Below are positions 34,905-44,071 of a stretch of DNA of 64,000 nt, one piece after another. The position numbers and the translations under genes are program-made. This stretch comes from Pseudovibrio sp. Ad37. Its GTDB lineage: Bacteria; Pseudomonadota; Alphaproteobacteria; Rhizobiales; Stappiaceae. Each line of letters starts with the position of its first letter. Positions within the stretch are counted from its first letter, which is position 1. The notes below the pieces were generated by a model. It searched no databases. It had not been told where the DNA came from and saw only the letters and a program-made list of their open reading frames with translations. Location of the stretch: assembly GCF_001623075.1 (NCBI RefSeq), contig NZ_LMCF01000024.1, positions 1 through 64,000 of the forward strand, read 5' to 3'.

Positions 34905-34988
34905 GGGCAAGGCGAGCAGGCAATACCTGCGCATTTTATATAAGTTAGTTTCTTCGGCATTGACTGTCGCCTCGCCCGGGCGTTTTTG
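34905..34988 (+). ncRNA. Candidate structured RNA or extended terminator after the MFS gene
   Basis: Nested pairing: GGGC-AA-GGCGA (34905-34915) pairs with TCGCC-TC-GCCC (34967-34977), a 9-bp stem with a 2x2 internal loop. Inside it GCAGG-CAATA-CCTGC (34916-34930) forms a hairpin, and a GGGCG-TTTTT run ends the element. It could be a small RNA, a 3'-UTR structure or the transporter terminator. The call rests on pairing only. Confidence 0.35.
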
Positions 34989-35404
34989 TATGAAACAAGG
35001 TCTCCACCGAAAGGCATTGGGAGCAGGTGCCTACCCATCAACGTGAGGCCTCACAAAACACAAGGCTTTGCTTCGAATCTCACAGTCAGGGCAGTTGCTG
35101 TAAAGGACAGTTTGACTTGTCCCTGACAGCAGCAGCTGCCAGTGTAGACGCCCATCGGGTGACCAGCTTCCGCTTGGTCCCTGCACTAAAGACTTTCAAG
35201 GGGTGTTTCAACGGACCCGCCGGAGAATGCGTTATGTCTCCCGGTAGCCCCGCCCAGCCCACGCCACACTGACGGTCGCTCCGCCAGCTGCCCGTGTACG
35301 TGGACATGAGATTAGTATGGAGTGTGTTAGGGAGAGGGGGATAAGATTTATAACTCAAATTGCGCATTAGGTGGTGAGTTCTGACGGCGAAAGGCGATTT
35401 TCTG
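34989..35404. other. Intergenic region of unclear origin
   Basis: About 415 bases with no convincing gene. The middle (35040-35300) is GC-rich compared with the AT-rich gene that follows. It contains short open frames on both strands with Cys/Pro/Ser-rich products and no ribosome sites. It may be a decayed gene or an intergenic repeat. Confidence 0.35.
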
Positions 35405-35998
35405 CTACTTTTCCAGAATAGGTAAAACAGGCAAACTTGCACGTTCTGCTATAAGGTCTGCTAAGTGCTTGGCGTCAAACTCAAGATTATCTTCTAAAAT
35501 AACAATATGAAACCCATGTTGACTCAAGTTGTATTCTTCAAGTGGTGTGAGTTTGAAATTGTCGCTGGGTTTCTTTTCAATGCCGACTGCGTTTTTTCTT
35601 GTGGTAATGCCTTGTGCAACGAAGCTCACCTTACCAAAACAGATTCTTTTAATCTCATCCATAGGTAAAGTAATTCTATGTCTGGAAGAAACTAGGCTGT
35701 TTATAATAATTTGGCTGTTGTCGATGAGCAGAAACGGTTGTCTTCTATGCATGATCCGGGTGATGCTAAAGTAAAGAAAGAGAGCATCAATCACGGCTAG
35801 TATTAGAAGGGCTATCGCTATTTTTGGTGCTTCTTCACTTATACGCCCGAAGTCCAACTGAAAAACTTCTGGAAATTGAGCGAGACAATAGAACCCAAAG
35901 AAGTTCATGAGAGCAATGAACCAATTATTTGAAATGGCTCTTGCAATGCTTATATGCGGGATCGAGATTATTTCACTCGGTTTATAATGATTGATCAT
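35405..35998 (-). CDS. Hypothetical membrane protein, 197 residues
   Basis: No family recognised. The first helix is near residues 24-45 (NNWFIALMNFFGFYCLAQF) and the second near 60-80 (IAIALLILAVIDALFLYFSI). A cytoplasmic part follows that looks like a PH-type beta domain: RRQPFLLIDNSQIIINSLVSS, RITLPMDEIKRICFG, then a short C-terminal helix. This two-helix plus PH-like layout is common in small stress or peptide-sensing membrane proteins, but no function can be assigned. Its AT-rich composition and codon use differ from the neighbours, suggesting acquisition. Confidence 0.6.
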   Translation of the reverse strand: MINHYKPSEIISIPHISIARAISNNWFIALMNFFGFYCLAQFPEVFQLDFGRISEEAPKIAIALLILAVIDALFLYFSITRIMHRRQPFLLIDNSQIIINSLVSSRHRITLPMDEIKRICFGKVSFVAQGITTRKNAVGIEKKPSDNFKLTPLEEYNLSQHGFHIVILEDNLEFDAKHLADLIAERASLPVLPILEK

Positions 35999-36180
35999 AA
36001 ATTAGCTTGCTTAGTGCGTGTATTGGAAACAGTTTGAAACGTAAAACTTCGCGCTTAATTCAGCACTAGGTCGATGTGTTCTTTTCTGCAAGGCAAAAAA
36101 AGGCACCCCCGAGAGGCCCCGTTGACATTGACACAGGGTTCGCATGGGGTGGAGTGAGGAGCGCGGGTAAGAGTTTTCGC

Positions 36181-36851
36181 TCAGCCGGCCAACTTTGCAA
36201 TCTCGTCACCTTCCAGAACGCGAAATCCATTCCCACCTTCAAGGGCCCCGGCAACCAACGCACGTGCAACTGCTGTGCCCTCGATTGGACGATACTTCCG
36301 CAAAGGGCCTTGGAAGAGAAACGAAAGGTGTGGCAGTACCGATCCAGCTAGCCCTTCCGCAAAGCGTTGTTCCTGACGCTCACCAAGCAACAAAGACGGT
36401 CGGAACACTTTTGTGCAAGGATAAGATAACCCACGAACCGCCTCTTCAAGCTCCCCTTTGACCTTCAGATAGTAGTTGGAACTGCCCGCCGCTGCACCAA
36501 TCGAAGAAACCATGAGAAACTGCTCCGCACGAGCCTCACGAGCCTCACGAGCCAACCGGCAAGATCGAAGGCTAGCTGGAAGTCAATCGCGTAAAACGCT
36601 TCTTTTGAGCCAGCTTTCTTCTGCGTGGTGCCCAGACAGCAAAACACATCCGTCACGTTTGTTGGTAGTTGAAGGGAGGAAAGATCGCTGAAATCGGTCA
36701 GGTGCACATGAAGCTTATCATTCTCAATACTCAGCTCTTTGCGAGCAACGGTATGAACTTCGCCATACGCCTCACTGGCAAGCAACCGCCGAACCACCTC
36801 AGAACCAATCAGGCCTGTTGAACCAAAAACCATAGCCACGCGATTTTTCAT
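36181..36851 (-). pseudogene. NAD(P)-binding Rossmann-fold protein (HTATIP2/NmrA-like), frameshifted
   Basis: Two overlapping frames together make one protein of about 222 residues. The 5' frame (from ATG 36851) has the nucleotide-binding loop VFGSTGLIGSEVVRRLL and CLGTTQKKAGSKEAFYAIDF. The 3' frame resumes with EQFLMVSSIGAAAGSSNYYLKVKGELE (the S...Y-x(3)-K catalytic pattern) and FRPSLLLGERQEQR. The switch lies near 36556-36562, where one C seems missing in TTGCCGG, just before three copies of the 9-base unit CACGAGCCT. A base deletion in a repeat-rich spot, or a sequencing error, explains it. Confidence 0.7.
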
Positions 36852-36943
36852 ATAAGACTCTTCCGATTGTCAGCTGAAGCAGATTGGTAGATCAGGGTGA
36901 GAGTTTAAAACTCGAGCAAATTGAAGCGTAATGCAAAAAATAA

Positions 36944-36963
36944 GAGCACCATTTCAGGTGCTT
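36944..36963 (-). terminator. Terminator of the DUF4268-like gene
   Basis: AGCACC/GGTGCT stem with a 6-base loop, 13 bp beyond the stop; the minus strand continues CTTATTTTTT. Confidence 0.75.
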
Positions 36964-36975
36964 TCATTTCGATTG

Positions 36976-37422
36976 CTATTTGGGAATGGCAGATAGTAGA
37001 GGGAAGAGTGCCATATGGAAGTTTCCGAGCCAGGTTACATACCAATCTGCAAGCTCTGGCATTGTTGTGTTGGTGCCAAGATCAACATCTCTCTTCCATA
37101 ACACGATGCTGCAATATCGGGCATGTTCAGCAGGGTCCCAATCAAGGGATGCGCCGATTTCTGTCTCTACATGTTCTTTTTGGCGTAGCAGTTCTTTGAA
37201 GTAGGCCTCGCCGGGCTCATTCCGAAAGTTGATCATAACTTTCGCGCAGTTTTCTTCATCCAGGTAATGGAGACTCAGATAGGCGTTCGGGATGCCAAAT
37301 TTGATGTCGTAGTAACTACCGTCAGGAACATTATTTCTCAGTTTAATCGGCAGTTTAGTGTCAGACATCTGGTCTTTGACTGCTTGCCAAATATCATGAT
37401 GTTTTTGCTTTAGTTCACTCAT
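36976..37422 (-). CDS. DUF4268-like protein
   Basis: A 148-residue soluble protein that resembles the DUF4268 group: an N-terminal helix (KQKHHDIWQAVKDQM), a beta-rich centre with YYDIKFGIPNAYLSLHYL and AKVMINFRNE, then EAYFKELLRQKEHVETEIGASLDWDP and a C-terminal helix with YVTWLGNFHMAL. The domain is often attached to nuclease-related or defence-associated proteins, but here it stands alone and no catalytic residues can be named. AGGAAA lies upstream of the ATG. It has its own terminator and lies just upstream of the groEL end. Confidence 0.55.
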   Translation of the reverse strand: MSELKQKHHDIWQAVKDQMSDTKLPIKLRNNVPDGSYYDIKFGIPNAYLSLHYLDEENCAKVMINFRNEPGEAYFKELLRQKEHVETEIGASLDWDPAEHARYCSIVLWKRDVDLGTNTTMPELADWYVTWLGNFHMALFPLLSAIPK

Positions 37423-37462
37423 GAGTTGTTATTTCCTAGCTGAAGCTGTTTGTGACAATGCA

Positions 37463-37488
37463 AAAAAGGGCACCCCGAAGGATGCCCT
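37463..37488 (-). terminator. Terminator of groESL
   Basis: On the minus strand, GGGCATCC/GGGTGCCC with a short loop is followed by TTTTTTG, 29 bp past the groEL stop. Confidence 0.85.
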
Positions 37489-37516
37489 AATTCGTTTAAG
37501 CGTTGGTTGGCTTGGC

Positions 37517-39178
<1,662 letters not shown>

Positions 39179-39234
39179 TCACTTAAATTCTTGAATAACA
39201 GAAGGGATCGTAGGGTCTCAACAATGGCCTGGAA

Positions 39235-39522
39235 TTAAGCCAGGATACCCATGATGTCGGATTCCTTCATGATCAGCAGGTCTTCACCGTCGATCTTAAC
39301 TTCAGTACCGGACCATTTGCCGAACAGAACGCGGTCACCAGCTTTAACGTCGATAGCGATCAGCTCACCGTTGTCCTTACGTGCGCCAGCGCCAACAGCG
39401 ATAACTTCGCCTTCCTGTGGCTTTTCTTTTGCAGTGTCAGGAATGATGATGCCACCAGCTGTTTTTTCTTCAGACTCAATGCGGCGAACGACAACACGGT
39501 CGTGTAGCGGACGAAACTTCAT
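39235..39522 (-). CDS. groES: Co-chaperonin GroES (Hsp10)
   Basis: A 95-residue co-chaperonin. It begins [15 protein letters not shown] and contains the mobile loop [18 protein letters not shown], which contacts Gro[20 protein letters not shown] and [20 protein letters not shown] follow. It caps the GroEL ring as a heptamer. First gene of groESL; about 100 bp separate it from the CIRCE element. Confidence 0.98.
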   Translation of the reverse strand: MKFRPLHDRVVVRRIESEEKTAGGIIIPDTAKEKPQEGEVIAVGAGARKDNGELIAIDVKAGDRVLFGKWSGTEVKIDGEDLLIMKESDIMGILA

Positions 39523-39624
39523 AATTGGCTCTTCCTCTCATACGCGAGCGCCCCTTTTAGGCAACGCCCGGACGCGAAGGTTAAAAACTTTGAGAGTGGG
39601 TGAAACCTTGCGGGCCCACAGTGA

Positions 39625-39651
39625 TTAGCACTCCCAAAGGCAGAGTGCTAA
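39625..39651 (-). promoter_or_regulatory. CIRCE operator (HrcA-binding site)
   Basis: A perfect CIRCE: TTAGCACTC, nine bases, GAGTGCTAA. It lies between the predicted groES promoter and the gene, near the expected transcription start. HrcA should repress groESL here and release it after heat shock. The hrcA gene is not in this window. Confidence 0.95.
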
Positions 39652-39663
39652 CAACCGTGAAAT

Positions 39664-39692
39664 GATGTAGTTTCACCCTCTGGTATAGTCAA
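39664..39692 (-). promoter_or_regulatory. groESL vegetative-type promoter
   Basis: On the minus strand, TTGACT and TACATC are separated by 17 bases, directly upstream of the CIRCE element. The expected start point is about 5-10 bases before CIRCE, so HrcA bound there would block RNA polymerase. Confidence 0.6.
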
Positions 39693-39840
39693 GGAGAGAG
39701 CAGCAAAAAAATATTCTGGAGCGCAAAAATTATAGGAATACTGCGAGAAATTGGGGGCAATTTGGGTACAGTCTCAACTCACCCTAGACGAATGGACTGT
39801 CTGTGCTGCCTGCACGGGATTTTCTGGAATCAGCGCAAAA

Positions 39841-39874
39841 GAAAAGCCGGCTTTAAGATTAAAGCCAGCTTTTG
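39841..39874. terminator. Bidirectional hairpin
   Basis: GCCGGCTTTAA/TTAAAGCCAGC, an 11-bp stem with one mismatch and a tiny loop, flanked by A-rich and T-rich tracts. It can end transcription of the minus-strand exported-protein gene (stop at 40003). Confidence 0.65.
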
Positions 39875-39899
39875 AACTTTAACAGGAAGCTTTCAGGTC

Positions 39900-40006
39900 T
39901 TAGAGCGTGTTCCCGAAAAGTGGTTCCGGTTTTTGGATAAGAATACGCGCAAAATTAAAGAGTTAGAGCTTGGTGCGTGAATGCATATGAACGCAACATG
40001 CTCTAA
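39900..40006. repeat. MITE-like intergenic repeat, copy 1
   Basis: A 107-base element with ends TTAGAGCGTGTT and AACATGCTCTAA (inverted, one mismatch). It contains an internal hairpin core CCGAAAAGTGGTTCCGGTTT and GGATAAGAATACGCG. A second, diverged copy lies at 54897-55001. Similar CCGAAAAGTGG...CCGGTTTTCGG palindromes are widespread between genes in Rhizobiales. Its right inverted repeat supplies the TAG stop of the neighbouring exported-protein gene. Confidence 0.75.
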
Positions 40007-40578
40007 TTCTGAAGAGGCGCGTCCTTCATGGAAAACGGAAGTTCAAAGCTGCCGGACTTTTCCGAGTTCTCGTCGTTAAACTGCACCTTCAGCACATAGT
40101 CTCCAGCTTGCAGCCCTTTAAGGTTGAAGCTCAAAGATGTCTGATACTCGCGGATTTGGTTGAAGCTTACAGAGTGCAGGGCGGTAAACCCGTCCTGAGA
40201 AGCAAGCACCTGACCAGTGGTGTTGCGCAGTTCAAAATCAACGCTCAGATCAATCGCATATGTGCTGCCCATCTCTTTGTAAGAGAAGCCAACAGGCTCA
40301 GCATAAACGGTCAATGGATCACCGCTCTGGAACTCTGCCGTCTCCAGAGGTGTGTAAGCCCCATAACTCTCAGCTGGTAGTGCGATGAATTTTGCTGCCG
40401 TAAAAGCGAGTGGCTGCTGCTGCCAGGCAATGGTGTAGGCGTCCTGAGCAGCTTTAAAGCCAGCGCTCGGCGCACTCTTGTCTTCAGCAGATGCAGCGCT
40501 ACCCAACAAAGCAACCGCAAAAATAGAACAGGCTGCAGCTTTTGCGTAAGCTGACATCCCTCTCACTGTAAATGGCAT
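40003..40578 (-). CDS. Exported protein of unknown function, 191 residues
   Basis: I prefer the ATG at 40578 (MPFTVRGM), preceded by GGGGG at good spacing; a longer frame starts at 40620. A signal peptide ends at SAASA near residue 32. The mature part is mainly beta-strand, with alternating segments such as GDPLTVYAEPVGFSYKEMG, YAIDLSVDFELRNTTGQVL and GDYVLKVQFNDE. This suggests an immunoglobulin-like sandwich of the kind found in periplasmic or outer-membrane-associated proteins. No family recognised. The stop codon TAG lies inside the end of a dispersed repeat, so the C terminus may have been altered by its insertion. Confidence 0.65.
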   Translation of the reverse strand: MPFTVRGMSAYAKAAACSIFAVALLGSAASAEDKSAPSAGFKAAQDAYTIAWQQQPLAFTAAKFIALPAESYGAYTPLETAEFQSGDPLTVYAEPVGFSYKEMGSTYAIDLSVDFELRNTTGQVLASQDGFTALHSVSFNQIREYQTSLSFNLKGLQAGDYVLKVQFNDENSEKSGSFELPFSMKDAPLQN

Positions 40579-40752
40579 TGTTAGCCCCCTAGAGCCAGCA
40601 GAACACAATATCTGCGGCACTCACCTGATTCTTGGCGGTGGTATAGCTCTTAAATCTAAGGGAGACAATACTGCCCCATTTGTTGAGGCAGCTTAGACAT
40701 GCGTCACGAAGACATTCCTCATGCGATGGTTAAGCAATTACCACGCAATTGA

Positions 40753-42204
40753 TCAGGCACCGGCCCGTTCAGCCCAGGATTGCTTCTTTCGGTAGATGGT
40801 CGAGGGGCTGATTTCCAAGGCGGCAGCTGCAAGGGCAATGTTGCCGTCAAAAGTTTCAAGCGTGGTCTCGATAATCTGCTTTTCCTGAAACCACAACGGT
40901 TCGATAGACCGCCCCATGGAAGGCATAGGCTCGCTTGCGCTGAAGGCAATCTCGGAAAGAACAGGAACAGCCTGGTCACGCAACAAAGGAGAGAGCATGA
41001 GTTCAGTGACTTCATCACCATCATTCATGACCACAAGCTGGCGAATGACATTCTCCAGTTCGCGCACGTTACCCGGCCAGCTGTGCTGCAGTAAAAGAGC
41101 CTCTGCATAGGTCGAAAAACGCTGAAATCTGCGATTTTCTTCTGCTGCATACTTCTTCAGGAATGTTTGAGCGAGGGACGGTATGTCCTCGCGGCGCTCC
41201 CGAAGAGCGGGCAGTCGGATCGGCAGCACGTGGAGACGATAGAACAGGTCCTCACGGAAGCGACCAGCAGTGATCTCTGTTTTCGGGTCTCTGTTGGTTG
41301 CGCAAATAACGCGCAGATCCAGCGAGCGTGGTTTATGCTCTCCAACCCGTTGAATGGAGCCGGTCTGAAGGAAACGCAAAAGCTTGCTCTGCAGGCAGAG
41401 TTCCATTTCACCGATCTCATCAAGGAACAAAGTTCCCCCATCGGCAAGCTCTGCTGCACCAGCTCTGGCTTCATCTGCTCCGGTAAAGGCACCGCGTGCA
41501 TGACCGAAGATCTCGGACTCCATCAGATTGGCCGGAATCGCTCCACAGTTGATTGCGACAAAAGGCCCGCCTTTGCGTGCAGATCTGGCGTGCAGCGCCT
41601 GTGCACACAATTCCTTGCCTGTACCTGATTCCCCGGTAATGAAGGCTGGCGCACTGGATGTGGCCATCCGGTTGATCTGCGCATAAACGCTTTGCATGCG
41701 GTTGGAAGCACCAACAAACCCTTCAAACTGAGCAGCTGTTCCAGACGTGTCGCTGGAGACAATCGCCTCAGAGCCAGTCGCGGCTGAAAGGGAAGGAGAG
41801 GGTGCCGCTCTCTTGAAGACACCCAGATGTGCTTCAAGTTTCTCCAAAAGCATTTCGTTTGTGTAGGGTTTGGTCAAAAAGTCATGGGCGCCATTGCGCA
41901 TGGCATTCATGGCACGGCTCACAGACCCCTTGGCACTGACCGCAATCATAACCGCGCGCGGCGCAGCAGCGACAATCTCGGAAAGCTCGGCTTCCCCACC
42001 GATGCATTCAAGATCGACAATAACGATATTGATTGGGGTATGTCGCAAAAAGGCGACAGCATGTTCTTTGCTCGCAAGAACATGCGCAGGTTGTCCGCTG
42101 GTAACATGCTTCGACAAAGCACTACTGGTTTTACGAGCCTCTGCACGATTAGTGTCGACGACACAGGCGTTCAAAAACCTATTGGTAGCTTTGGGGGATC
42201 CCAT
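40753..42204 (-). CDS. Sigma-54-dependent response regulator (NtrC family)
   Basis: A 483-residue three-domain activator. The receiver domain (about 10-130) has the phospho-acceptor Asp64 in VIVDLE and the switch Lys in TKPYT; only one Asp of the usual acidic pair is seen. The AAA+ domain (about 165-390) has Walker A GESGTGKE, the sigma-54-contacting GAFTGAD and Walker B TLFLDEIGEM. The C-terminal Fis-type HTH lies in IALAAAALEISPSTIYRKKQ. It should activate sigma-54 promoters when phosphorylated. No sensor kinase gene is next to it. It diverges from the TipF-like gene, so a flagellar or surface target is possible. Confidence 0.9.
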   Translation of the reverse strand: MGSPKATNRFLNACVVDTNRAEARKTSSALSKHVTSGQPAHVLASKEHAVAFLRHTPINIVIVDLECIGGEAELSEIVAAAPRAVMIAVSAKGSVSRAMNAMRNGAHDFLTKPYTNEMLLEKLEAHLGVFKRAAPSPSLSAATGSEAIVSSDTSGTAAQFEGFVGASNRMQSVYAQINRMATSSAPAFITGESGTGKELCAQALHARSARKGGPFVAINCGAIPANLMESEIFGHARGAFTGADEARAGAAELADGGTLFLDEIGEMELCLQSKLLRFLQTGSIQRVGEHKPRSLDLRVICATNRDPKTEITAGRFREDLFYRLHVLPIRLPALRERREDIPSLAQTFLKKYAAEENRRFQRFSTYAEALLLQHSWPGNVRELENVIRQLVVMNDGDEVTELMLSPLLRDQAVPVLSEIAFSASEPMPSMGRSIEPLWFQEKQIIETTLETFDGNIALAAAALEISPSTIYRKKQSWAERAGA

Positions 42205-42584
42205 TGGCAGGCAACCTCAAAAATCAATACATCAGGTCGAAAATCATTCGACACCCTGAGTTTGTGCAAACAGGGTAAACAAACCCTTTTCGTTTTCGAG
42301 GTTGATTGCATTATGCAGTTAATTTCTTTCACGCAGAACGCTTCGAGCAACTTTCTTACCCGATAAACATCATTGTTCGCCAGAATCGCGCGCCGAAGTT
42401 CAGCTCGGGATTGTGACGAAAATCGTATGCGCTGATGATATATGTAGCTCTATTGTCATTCTTGCGGGGACAACGCGGGTTTTATATAGAAATATAATGG
42501 GTATAGGGTTCGAACGACCTCGGTAAATACGGCAAAATTCAGGTATGTATTTTGTGATTCGGACCAACAGGTACTCTTGAGGAT
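42205..42584. promoter_or_regulatory. Divergent promoter region
   Basis: About 380 AT-rich bases between the sigma-54 activator gene and the EAL-domain gene. It contains an AT-rich stretch (TTTTATATAGAAATATAATG) upstream of the EAL gene. I do not see a clear GG-N10-GC sigma-54 promoter or a palindrome. Confidence 0.35.
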
Positions 42585-44027
42585 ATGACGCGCTTGGCGA
42601 ACATTTCCATTTTGTTTTCTATTTCAGCCATTGCGGCCTCTTGTGGCACTGTGATGGTCTACCTTTTTGCGCGTCCGGTTGGCGAGGCCATCACCGTTGC
42701 CTTCACGGCGATGTGCACCATGATCTTCATCCATTTCATGTTGACCCGCTCTCAGGAAAAATCCGCGGTATCTGAGGCTGTCAATCGCTTGGAAGAGCGG
42801 ATTGCAGTCATCGATGATGATGTCGGGAACCTCGAAGGCCGCCTCACTGGCGTCGAGCACAACATTCCGCGTCGCACACGGGAAGAGATCGACCCGCTGT
42901 TTGCTGAAGTGGAGGTAATCGGTTCTCTGGTGAAGCAGATGGCCGAAGCCATGGCTGACATGGAAACCCGGATCGAGGATCAGGGCATTGCCATCGAGGA
43001 CCAGCGCACCAAGCAGGCACAGCTTCAGCCTCAACCAGCTCAGCGCCTGGCCGCTCCGCAGGCAGCGGTGAGAGAACCATCTGTTGATCTGGCCAGTCAG
43101 GCAGCTGCTGCATTTGCGAGCGCAGCAGGCCAGCCGATGGCAGCAAGTCAACCGATGGCTGCAGTGCAGGAACCGTTTGCTGAGACGCGCGCACCAGAGA
43201 TGAAGCGCCCGGCAGCTCCGCGCATGCACCATCCCAATGCCGCTCTGGCAGAAGAAATTCGCGCAAGCATCGAAGCGGGCAGGGTGGACCTTTACCTCCA
43301 GCCAATCGTGACATTGCCACAGCGCCGTGTTCGCTATTACGAAGCCCTGACGCGTCTGCGCAAAGCCAATGGCGACACGCTGGAGCCAATCGAGTTCCTT
43401 CAGGAAGCGGACCGCACCGGCCAAATGCCAGCGATCGACAACATTTTGTTGTTCCGTTCCCTTCAGATCCTGAAGCGTCTGGCAACCCGCAACAGAGAAG
43501 CAGGTTTGTTCTGTAACCTGTCTCCAAGCACGCTCATGGATGAAAACTTCTTCCCGGGCTTTCTGGAGTTCGTGCGCGCCAACGACACATACTCAGATCT
43601 GTTGATCTTCGAATTCTCGCAGGCTGATGTCGCCGTCATGAGCGCGATTGAGTATGAGAGCCTCGCTGCTCTGGCTGAGCTAGGCTTCCGGTTCTCTGTA
43701 GACCGCATCACCGATCTGCGCATGGACTTCCGCGCTCTGGCTGATCGCGGATTCCGCTTTGCAAAGCTGCACGCATCGCGCCTGTTGTTGCATGAAGATG
43801 ATCTGGCCAAAAGCAACATCCATCCGGCTGATTTTGGCAGTTTGCTGCAACGCTATGGCATTGAGCTGATCGTGGATCACGTGGAGAGCGAAGGCGCTGT
43901 GCTGGAGCTTCTGGAAATGGACATCCGCTGTGCACAGGGCTTCCTGTTCTCACCGCCACGTCCAGTCCGTGCAGACGTTCTGCAAGGCGCGCCAAACCCA
44001 CGCTCGCTAAAGAAAGAGGCGAGCTGA
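42585..44027 (+). CDS. TipF-like protein: membrane anchor, coiled coil, degenerate EAL domain
   Basis: A 480-residue protein. Two membrane helices (about 5-28 and 33-52) are followed by a coiled coil (about 60-145: VNRLEERIAVIDDDVGNLEG). A Pro/Ala/Gln-rich linker comes next, then an EAL domain (about 225-470). The EAL Glu is kept (YYEALTRLR) and FCNLSPSTL is near normal. The DDFG metal loop reads VDRITDLR, the catalytic Lys region reads FAKLHA, and EGVE is DHVE. This layout matches Caulobacter TipF, a c-di-GMP effector for flagellum assembly, so it probably senses rather than degrades c-di-GMP. Confidence 0.75.
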   Translation: MTRLANISILFSISAIAASCGTVMVYLFARPVGEAITVAFTAMCTMIFIHFMLTRSQEKSAVSEAVNRLEERIAVIDDDVGNLEGRLTGVEHNIPRRTREEIDPLFAEVEVIGSLVKQMAEAMADMETRIEDQGIAIEDQRTKQAQLQPQPAQRLAAPQAAVREPSVDLASQAAAAFASAAGQPMAASQPMAAVQEPFAETRAPEMKRPAAPRMHHPNAALAEEIRASIEAGRVDLYLQPIVTLPQRRVRYYEALTRLRKANGDTLEPIEFLQEADRTGQMPAIDNILLFRSLQILKRLATRNREAGLFCNLSPSTLMDENFFPGFLEFVRANDTYSDLLIFEFSQADVAVMSAIEYESLAALAELGFRFSVDRITDLRMDFRALADRGFRFAKLHASRLLLHEDDLAKSNIHPADFGSLLQRYGIELIVDHVESEGAVLELLEMDIRCAQGFLFSPPRPVRADVLQGAPNPRSLKKEAS

Positions 44028-44056
44028 TTTTCATCAACTCGCCTGCTTGTTTTTCT
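44017..44056 (+). terminator. Terminator of the TipF-like gene
   Basis: AGGCGAG/CTCGCCT stem, extended by TGA/TCA, then a T-rich run (GCTTGTTTTTCTTG). It begins inside the last codons of the gene. Confidence 0.8.
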
Positions 44057-44071
44057 TGTTTTGAATGAAGG

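Noticed and set aside
36090-36116. Terminator after the frameshifted Rossmann-fold gene
   Set aside because: There is a 7-base T-run on the minus strand, but the preceding GC-rich stretch does not form a convincing stem.
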